This document shows positions 38,617 to 44,375 of a stretch of DNA of 44,375 nt, piece by piece. Under the pieces are notes generated by a model. That model was not told the DNA's origin and did no database searches. It worked only from the letters and a program-made list of their open reading frames with translations. A program made the position numbers and the translations under genes. This DNA comes from a virus: IMG/VR virus record IMGVR_UViG_3300019766_000014, positions 1 through 44,375 of that record; one strand, written 5' to 3'. How positions within the stretch are numbered: position 1 is the stretch's first letter; each line of letters opens with the position of its first letter.

Positions 38617-38909
38617 TAAAAGTACCTATACAAGCAATACCAAATCAAGAAATAACATATCAAAATGGGGATAATATCTATATAATAGAATTAAGAACAG
38701 TTGATTTAAACAATACTTTAGTGGCTACAATAACATTAAATGACGAAACTATTATAAGTGGATTGATAGTAAATCCTTTTGCTAAGTTAATGCCATATAG
38801 TTATGGAAACAATTTTATATTTACTACACAAGATAACGAACTTATTAATTATGAACATTTTAATGATACGCAAGAGTTATTTTTTTTAGAAGATGGTATT
38901 GATTTATGA
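38613..38909 (+). CDS. Baseplate plug protein (Pam3 gp18-like)
   Basis: 98 residues, beta-rich: QEITYQNGDNIYIIELRT and MPYSYGNNFIFTTQDNELINYEHFNDTQELFFL. This matches small plug proteins in this gene order (Dit, plug, hub). Overlaps both neighbours by four bases. Confidence 0.72.
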   Translation: MIKVPIQAIPNQEITYQNGDNIYIIELRTVDLNNTLVATITLNDETIISGLIVNPFAKLMPYSYGNNFIFTTQDNELINYEHFNDTQELFFLEDGIDL

Positions 38910-39727
38910 TTGATGATAGAGTTTTAAGAGTTGGTATTGAGCTTGATGGAGTAGTTAAGTATTTTGAAACTGTAAATATAAAAGCTAGTGGATCAAAAAC
39001 TAACAACTCAACACAAAACGAGTTTAACATATCAATCACAAATTTATCAAAAGAAACAAGAGATTATATATTAACAAACAATAATATACTTAATCGTAAA
39101 TTAAAAAACAAAAGAGTTACTATCGAAGCAGGGCGTAAGAGTACGGGATTAAGTCTTATATTTAGTGGAGATATTAGAATGGTTAATACGACTCAACCGC
39201 CTGATATTACTATCAACATTAAAACATATACGGGGGATAGCTTCAAGAGTGATTTAATAAGTACCTCAACTGGTGCAAATACCAAACTATCTCAAATATG
39301 TCAAATAGTAGCTAATTCACTTAATAAGAAATTAACTTTTCAAGCAACAGATAAAAGCATTGCTAACTATTCTTTTACTGGTGCAAAATTAGAACAAGTA
39401 AAACGATTAGAAGATTTAGGGGGTATTGATGTAACTATTGATAATGATACTATGGTAGTTAAAAATCAAGACTTACCACTTAATGGAAATGTAGTATTAA
39501 TAAATTCAAATACTGGAATGATAGGACTACCTGCAATAAATGAGAGAGGAATATCTGTTAAAACTTTATTTAACAATAATGTTAAAGCTGGTACAATTAT
39601 GAGAGTAAGAAGTGAAATAAATCCTGCATTAAATGGGGATTATGTAGTTTATGAAATTAGATACGATTTAGCTAATAGAGATACTCCATTTTACACAACT
39701 TTTGAGGGAACTAAATATGAAACCTAG
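38906..39727 (+). CDS. Baseplate hub protein (gp27/gp44-like)
   Basis: 273 residues. LRVGIELDGVVKYFETVNIKASGSKTNNSTQNEFNISITNLSKETRDYILT and TYTGDSFKSDLIST, then GKTIMRV-like beta sheets at the end (AGTIMRVRSEINPALNGDYVVYEIRYDL), match the hub of E217-like phages. It trims the tail tube to trimeric symmetry and binds the spike. Confidence 0.82.
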   Translation: MIDDRVLRVGIELDGVVKYFETVNIKASGSKTNNSTQNEFNISITNLSKETRDYILTNNNILNRKLKNKRVTIEAGRKSTGLSLIFSGDIRMVNTTQPPDITINIKTYTGDSFKSDLISTSTGANTKLSQICQIVANSLNKKLTFQATDKSIANYSFTGAKLEQVKRLEDLGGIDVTIDNDTMVVKNQDLPLNGNVVLINSNTGMIGLPAINERGISVKTLFNNNVKAGTIMRVRSEINPALNGDYVVYEIRYDLANRDTPFYTTFEGTKYET

Positions 39728-40409
39728 TATCAAACCTGCTGATAATTCATCTATAACAGGACTACTTAAAACTACACAAGATAGAACAAGTAGAAACATT
39801 GAAAAAATGTTACCTGCGAGAGTGATTAATTTTGATAGAGCTAAAAATCGTGTAACAGTTCAACCACTTATAAGAGTAATGGGGACAGATGGAAACGCAA
39901 TAAGTAGAAATCAATTATTTTCAATTCCTGTATATAATCCTAGTGGTGGGGGGTTTGGTGTATATGTTCCTTTAGTAGCTGGTAATTTAGGGTGGATACA
40001 CGCTAACGATAGGGATATATCCTTATTTTTACAAAGCTATTCAGAATCAAATCCAAACACAACACGAAAACATCTATTTAGTGACGCTATATTTTACCCT
40101 GATTTAATGACTGGATTTAGTATCGATGGGGAAGATACCGCAAATTTAACTATACAAAATAATGACGCAAGTGTTAAGATTACTTTAAGCAATGATACAA
40201 TTAAAATAAAAGCTCCAAACATTATAAGTGAGTGTGAAAATTTTACAGTAAACTCAACAAACTTTACAGTAAATGGAGATAATGCTTCATTTAATACTGA
40301 TACTATGGTAAGTAATGGAATAGATATAAGTAACACACACGGACACCCACAAGGTGCGGATAGTGATGGAGATTCTCAACAAGATACAGGAACACCAAAA
40401 ACGGTATAA
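39717..40409 (+). CDS. Baseplate spike protein (gp138/gpV-like)
   Basis: 230 residues from ATG 39717 (GAGGGA eight nt upstream). An OB-like N-terminal domain (PARVINFDRAKNRVTVQPLI...) leads to a repetitive beta-helix (ITLSNDTIKIKAPNI, NFTVNSTNFTVNG). An apex NTHGHPQGADSD (206-217) follows with H208 and H210, the metal-binding HxH of membrane-piercing spikes. The end TGTP is also typical. Confidence 0.88.
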   Translation: MKPSIKPADNSSITGLLKTTQDRTSRNIEKMLPARVINFDRAKNRVTVQPLIRVMGTDGNAISRNQLFSIPVYNPSGGGFGVYVPLVAGNLGWIHANDRDISLFLQSYSESNPNTTRKHLFSDAIFYPDLMTGFSIDGEDTANLTIQNNDASVKITLSNDTIKIKAPNIISECENFTVNSTNFTVNGDNASFNTDTMVSNGIDISNTHGHPQGADSDGDSQQDTGTPKTV

Positions 40410-40418
40410 GGAATAAAT

Positions 40419-40772
40419 ATGACAATATCAATTAACGAAAAAAACGACTTATTTTTAAACGATGAAGCGAATATGAACTTATCTTATGATATAGATGATG
40501 TATTACAAAATTGTCAAACAGCAGTACAAACAACTTTAGGGGAAGCTATTTATAAAAAAAATATTGGTGTACCTGCTTTTCAAACTTTATGGAATGGAAG
40601 CCCAAATTTTCAACAAGCCGAAGCAAGTATCAGAGCTACAATTTTAAATGTAGAGGGTGTAATTAATATAAATTATTTTAATTATGTTGTAAACAATAAT
40701 ATTTTTAGCTATAATACAGAAATAGAAACTATTTTTGGCACACAAACTTTGGAGAACACAATAAATGTATGA
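40419..40772 (+). CDS. gp25-like baseplate wedge protein
   Basis: 117 residues. DVLQNCQTAVQTTLGEAIYKKNIGVPAFQTLW and the acid-rich central IRATILNVEGVININYFNY match gp25-like wedges. Partner of J and DUF2612. Overlaps J by 8 nt. Contrasts with the GP46-type wedge at 369. Confidence 0.82.
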   Translation: MTISINEKNDLFLNDEANMNLSYDIDDVLQNCQTAVQTTLGEAIYKKNIGVPAFQTLWNGSPNFQQAEASIRATILNVEGVININYFNYVVNNNIFSYNTEIETIFGTQTLENTINV

Positions 40773-41943
40773 TTATATAAACAATAGCGGTGTAATAATA
40801 GCAGACACTAGCGACATATTATCAGAGATTGAAAGCGAATATAAAACAGCTTTTAATGACCAAAGTTTAGTAACAACTCCAGACACTCCACAAGGTGCAT
40901 TAATAGTAAGCGAAACAATCGCAAGAACTTCACTAATAGCAAATAACGCAAAATTAGCAAATCAAATAAACCCTGAATATGCAGGGGGGATTTTTTTAGA
41001 TGCTATAGGTATGCTAACAAACTTAAAAAGAACAGAAGCAACTAGAACAACTGTAACAGCTACAATTACAGGACAAAGTGGAACAATAGTTTTAGCAGGT
41101 AGTCAAGCAAAAAGCGGAAACAACTTATTTGAAGTTGTGAACGATACTACTATTCCAGTTAGTGGAACGATAGATACTCAATTTCAATCGGTAGAATTAG
41201 GGGCTATTCCTTGCCCTGCTGGAACATTAACACAAATAGAAACAGAAGTTTTAGGTTGGGAAACTGTAACAAATGCAGAAGCTGGGATATTAGGAAAATC
41301 AACTCAAAGCGATTTGGTATTTAGAAGATTAAGAAAAGAAACTTTAGCAAATCAAGGTGTAGCTATTCCATTTGCTATTAAGTCAAATGTTCGTTTAGTC
41401 GAGGGAGTAAATAGTTTATCATTTTTAGAAAACATAGCTTCTACAACTGAAACTATACAAGGTATTGAGATGAATCCACATAGTATATTTTTATGTATTG
41501 ATGGTGGAAGTGATGAAGATATAGCATTTGCACTTTACAATTCTAAGACTTTAGGGTGCGATTATAATGGGGATGTTGATGTAACTATTAATCCACAAGA
41601 TAGTGATGCTCCATATACTGCAACTTTCAAAAGACCCAACTTAGTAGATATATACATAAATGTAACTGCTAAAGTAACTGGAACTGGTACGGATCCTATA
41701 ACAACAGTTAAAAATGCAATATTAGATTATGCAAATGGAGTTACAGAAGAATCAGGTTTCACAGTTGGAAACAATGTATCTAGTTTTGAACTAAGTGCAA
41801 GTTTAGCAGCACAAACAAATTATTTTATAACTAGCGTTGAAACTTCACTAGATAATATAACTTTTGATTCATCTACTAAGACAATAGCACTTGACGAAAA
41901 GGCTCAAACATTTGCGAGTTATATTGAGGTTACTATACTATGA
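40765..41943 (+). CDS. Baseplate J-like protein (second set)
   Basis: 392 residues. DILSEIESEYKTAFNDQSLVTTPDTPQGALIVSETIAR and a GGIFLDAIGMLTNLKRTEATRTTVTATITGQSGTIVLAGSQAKSG segment are the classic J start. RRLRKETLANQGVA and a C-terminal SSFELSASLA follow. Wedge protein of the E217-like baseplate. Not similar in sequence to the 788 gene beyond family level. Confidence 0.9.
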   Translation: MYDYINNSGVIIADTSDILSEIESEYKTAFNDQSLVTTPDTPQGALIVSETIARTSLIANNAKLANQINPEYAGGIFLDAIGMLTNLKRTEATRTTVTATITGQSGTIVLAGSQAKSGNNLFEVVNDTTIPVSGTIDTQFQSVELGAIPCPAGTLTQIETEVLGWETVTNAEAGILGKSTQSDLVFRRLRKETLANQGVAIPFAIKSNVRLVEGVNSLSFLENIASTTETIQGIEMNPHSIFLCIDGGSDEDIAFALYNSKTLGCDYNGDVDVTINPQDSDAPYTATFKRPNLVDIYINVTAKVTGTGTDPITTVKNAILDYANGVTEESGFTVGNNVSSFELSASLAAQTNYFITSVETSLDNITFDSSTKTIALDEKAQTFASYIEVTIL

Positions 41944-42590
41944 GTAAAATTCAAGATTTCACATTTAGTGCTAATTTATTAGAGTCTTTACTTTGGCAAT
42001 ATAACGAAGCGGAAACATTACAAAGCATATTACAACAAAAACAAGACTGGTACGATTTAAACTTTAGTCAATTTTGGGATGATTGGTACAATGATGTTTT
42101 TAATTTACAAACTGCAAATAACTTTGGTTTAAGTGTATGGGCTAAGATACTTGATGTAAGTTTTGCTTTACCACCTCAACCAACTAGAGATAATAATGTT
42201 TTTGGATTTGGGGAGTTTAATAGCAACTTCTTTAATAGCAATTTTTCCCCAACTGGTGGAGATGATAACAGCTTATCGACTGAACAAAAAAGATTAGTCT
42301 TACAATTAACTTATCTTAAATATACAAGCAGAGGAACAGTACCAGATATAAACAAGATACTAACTTCTTATTTTGGTTTTAAGGCTTACATATTAGATAA
42401 CTTTAATATGACTGGAAATTATGTTATATTTAAGCAACAAGTAAATGAGCAAGATTTAGAAATAATAAAAGATTATGATTTAATTCCTAGACCATCAGGT
42501 GTGGGGATTGAATATAGAACAGTAACTGGAAATGAATTTGGATTCGACCCTTACGGTATGAATTTTTACAATGGATTTTTCGGTGCTTAA
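41940..42590 (+). CDS. DUF2612 baseplate protein
   Basis: 216 residues. LLESLLWQYNEAETLQSILQQKQDWYDLNFSQFWDDWYNDVFNLQTANNFGLSVWAKIL matches DUF2612, with the conserved VFGFGEFN...NFS. It is the third wedge element (functional counterpart of gp48) and attaches fibres. ATGA overlap with J. Confidence 0.88.
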   Translation: MSKIQDFTFSANLLESLLWQYNEAETLQSILQQKQDWYDLNFSQFWDDWYNDVFNLQTANNFGLSVWAKILDVSFALPPQPTRDNNVFGFGEFNSNFFNSNFSPTGGDDNSLSTEQKRLVLQLTYLKYTSRGTVPDINKILTSYFGFKAYILDNFNMTGNYVIFKQQVNEQDLEIIKDYDLIPRPSGVGIEYRTVTGNEFGFDPYGMNFYNGFFGA

Positions 42591-42599
42591 ATTTAAAAA

Positions 42600-42626
42600 A
42601 GAAAGGATTTAATAATGGCAATAGAT
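42600..42626 (+). repeat. 27-nt exact start-region repeat, copy 2 (second fibre)
   Basis: Matches 34041-34067 exactly over the ribosome site, ATG and first codons. Could be a remnant of gene exchange or a favoured late translation start. Confidence 0.8.
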
Positions 42627-43784
42627 ATACCTGTAGTTTGGGCAACAGATGGAGACATCTCTACTATACCAACAACCACGCAACCAGATGGGAGTGCATC
42701 ATTTCAAGAGGGGTGGAGTGCTTTTTATCAACAAGACCCAGAAACTAGCCCAACAGCAAAAAGACTATCAAGAGCAAATTATAATTATTTGTTTAATTTA
42801 CTAACTGCAAATAGCAAAGAATTTGTATCTCAGGGTATTCCAAATCATATCGTAGATAAAGAATACAACGCTAACGATATGGTTAGAGGAACGGATGGAA
42901 AAAACTATAAAGCAATAGCAACAACTACAGAAGCTCCCCCTCACGCAGATTGGATAGAAGATAGTACAGATACTAAACTATTCGCTACAGCAGGTGGAAC
43001 AGCAAACGCACTAACAGTAACTATTCCAGCTATAACAGAGTATGCAGTAAATAGCACTTTTAGAGCTAAAGCAACTTTAGACAATACTGGTGCAACAACA
43101 ATCAATGTAAATGGTTTAGGTGCTAAAAATGTAGTTATAGGTAATACAGCTTTAAGCGGTGGGGAAATTGTATCAGGTAATGAATACTTTTTGACTTACT
43201 CATCAAATGGAAACTTTGAATTAACTGACTTTAATCAAGTTGAAACAACTTTGCCTACCTTTTTGGGTACAGCAACATTTACAGCAACGGATAATAAAAT
43301 AGTTATGACTGGAATTGTTACATCTTTAGGACTAGAAAAAGGGGATGTAATTCAATTTACAAGTGGTACAGATGCAACTAATGCAAAAATAAGAACAGTT
43401 GAAATAATTAATAGTGATGATGAAATTATTGTAAATTATGAACATAGTGGAAGTAGAGGGAATGGTTCATTAAAGCTAAGCGATCAATCTAGTATCTCTT
43501 GTACTGTTAAAAGATTATCTAAATGGTACAATGCTAGTGTTGGATTTGGACAAGAATGGGTTGATTTAACAGCTATTAGAAGCGTTGGTGTTGCAGTGAC
43601 TGATACTACTGGTAAGCCTATTGAAGTATTTTTATTTAGACCATTAAGTAGTACAGTTATTACAATAGACTCTGTAAGCGGTACATTAAACACATCAAGC
43701 ACTTCTGATATAAGTTTTATTGTACCTAACAATTCTAGTTATAGTGTAAGTAAGGCTGTTGCAACTTGGCTAGAACTTAGATAA
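42615..43784 (+). CDS. Tail fibre protein 2 (E217-type baseplate)
   Basis: 389 residues. The N-terminus IPVVWATDGDISTIP...GWSAFYQQDPETSPTAKRLSRANYNYL is a baseplate-binding domain unlike that of fibre 1. The region from about residue 119 to 205 is the shared repeat. An extra beta insertion (about 212-300) precedes a GFGQEWVDLT tip domain with TTGKPIEV. Fibre for receptor binding. Confidence 0.82.
   Translation: MAIDIPVVWATDGDISTIPTTTQPDGSASFQEGWSAFYQQDPETSPTAKRLSRANYNYLFNLLTANSKEFVSQGIPNHIVDKEYNANDMVRGTDGKNYKAIATTTEAPPHADWIEDSTDTKLFATAGGTANALTVTIPAITEYAVNSTFRAKATLDNTGATTINVNGLGAKNVVIGNTALSGGEIVSGNEYFLTYSSNGNFELTDFNQVETTLPTFLGTATFTATDNKIVMTGIVTSLGLEKGDVIQFTSGTDATNAKIRTVEIINSDDEIIVNYEHSGSRGNGSLKLSDQSSISCTVKRLSKWYNASVGFGQEWVDLTAIRSVGVAVTDTTGKPIEVFLFRPLSSTVITIDSVSGTLNTSSTSDISFIVPNNSSYSVSKAVATWLELR
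42969..43227 (+). repeat. Intragenomic fibre repeat, copy B (partner 2841-3099)
   Basis: Same-orientation match to 2841-3099 over 259 bp with no gaps. Differences are mostly in third codon positions or conservative changes, as expected for old exchange or selection on the protein. Confidence 0.9.
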
Positions 43785-43793
43785 GGAAATAAA

Positions 43794-44177
43794 ATGAGAA
43801 AAATATATTTAACAAATAACGGATTACAAGAGATATTAGAAGGTCAAGATTTTTTAATAAAAGATGATTGGGTTAAGTGTGAACTTAAAGAAGATGGTAC
43901 ACCATACAAAAATTATAATACAGATGGTACACCAGACTTAGATTTAGAAAATAAAGAAAATCGTATAGCTGAAATTAAAACATCTATAAGCGAAAAAGAA
44001 ACTTATCTATCTATCACAGATTGGATAACAGCTAAGTATAATGATGAGGTTACAATTTTAGCAACAATTTCAAAAGCTGATTTCGTTGCTAAATATCAAG
44101 AAGTTTATACTAATAGAGCAAATGTAAGAGATGAAATAAACACATTACAACAAGAGTTAAAGACATTAGAACAATGA
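43794..44177 (+). CDS. Tail fibre assembly chaperone-like protein 2
   Basis: 127 residues. The first roughly 45 residues match the chaperone at 3488 almost exactly; then a helical, coiled region (RIAEIKTSISEKETYLSITDWITAKY...) replaces its C-terminus. The shared start is likely the fibre-binding part. The stop overlaps the next ATG. Confidence 0.65.
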   Translation: MRKIYLTNNGLQEILEGQDFLIKDDWVKCELKEDGTPYKNYNTDGTPDLDLENKENRIAEIKTSISEKETYLSITDWITAKYNDEVTILATISKADFVAKYQEVYTNRANVRDEINTLQQELKTLEQ

Positions 44178-44375
44178 AATATTTAAGATACTCATTAATT
44201 GTAATAATGAAAGTTTTAGGCAAGATTATAGGCTTAGTTTGGTACTATTTTGCAGTACCATTTAGAGCTTATAGCCGTAATGTAGTTTACAATTATGTAC
44301 TACAAAACGATATTTATTTACCACGATTATTAGAGCGAGAGCCTTATTATAATGAGGGTAAATATATATTAAAAA
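44174..44375 (+). CDS. Partial membrane protein cut by the window end
   Basis: At least 67 residues, start overlapping the chaperone stop. A hydrophobic segment (about 6-27, YSLIVIMKVLGKIIGLVWYYF) is followed by basic PFRAYSRN and a polar part. Single-TM phage proteins of this type are found after fibre genes; a lysis or host-takeover role is possible. Incomplete. Confidence 0.55.
   Translation, partial: MKYLRYSLIVIMKVLGKIIGLVWYYFAVPFRAYSRNVVYNYVLQNDIYLPRLLEREPYYNEGKYILK

Noticed and set aside
1-44375. Two tandem prophages simply abutting
   Set aside because: Not excluded, but not adopted. No integrase, repeat-flanked junction or host gene was seen, and the module boundary at 6097/6098 has zero spacing. 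Kept as the main alternative to a two-baseplate phage.

Overview
The window is a nearly gap-free, strongly AT-rich bacteriophage (or prophage) segment. It carries a long contractile-tail (myovirus) structural operon and an early/replication region. No host housekeeping gene, tRNA, rRNA, CRISPR array or integrase was recognised. Base composition, heavy AGA/TTA/ATA codon use, AAGGA-type ribosome sites and extended -10 promoters without clear -35 boxes suit a low-GC host. A Campylobacterota host (Arcobacter/Sulfurimonas type) is my inference, not proven here.

Layout. (1) 1-3955: the end of one baseplate module of Mu/P2 type (GP46-like wedge, J/gp47-like wedge, gp48/DUF2313-like protein), then a tail fibre and its assembly chaperone. 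(2) 3957-6097: a probable lysis block of small membrane and coiled-coil proteins, a 24-residue basic peptide, a DUF5675 protein and a 3-TM holin-like protein. (3) 6098-6738, minus strand: a small orphan and a YopX-family protein, divergent from the early genes. (4) 6938-12953: early genes including an ERF annealing protein, a Gp157-like protein, SSB, an ASCH-like protein, a triple zinc-knuckle protein and several small helix-turn-helix proteins. (5) 12954-13187: a structured leader with a promoter, hairpins and a likely kissing-loop RNA. (6) 13188-16125: replication genes, with a DnaD/HTH-type initiator and a DnaB-like helicase split over two overlapping genes. (7) 16232-18466: an IbrB (ParB-like) / conserved partner / IbrA (PAPS-reductase-like) cassette. 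(8) 18466-23294: many small genes, including an HNH and a VRR-NUC nuclease. (9) 23295-44375: TerS, TerL, portal, minor head protein, DUF2213 protease-scaffold, cement, DUF2184 major capsid, neck proteins, DUF3383 sheath, tube, tail chaperone with a -1 frameshift, tape measure, hub, gp138-like spike, gp25, gpJ, DUF2612, a second fibre, a second fibre chaperone, and a membrane protein cut by the window end.

How it works together. Replication (initiator, helicase) and recombination (ERF, SSB, nucleases) genes lie in tightly overlapping rightward operons. At least four early/middle transcription units begin with the same promoter architecture: a 10-bp-spaced GTAAC-type direct repeat placed 65-66 bp upstream of a TATAGT-like -10. 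The structural block uses canonical TATAAT promoters, at 26009 and 29160. Two minus-strand genes interrupt the head operon: a beta-rich virion-like protein and an AP2/HNH homing endonuclease.

Most striking points: two different baseplate wedge sets in one continuous phage segment, each feeding a fibre with its own N-terminus but a shared, about 90 % identical shaft segment and chaperone N-terminus; a leader RNA whose two hairpin loops are perfectly complementary over six GC-rich bases; the GTAAC promoter family; and the three-gene IbrB-X-IbrA cassette.
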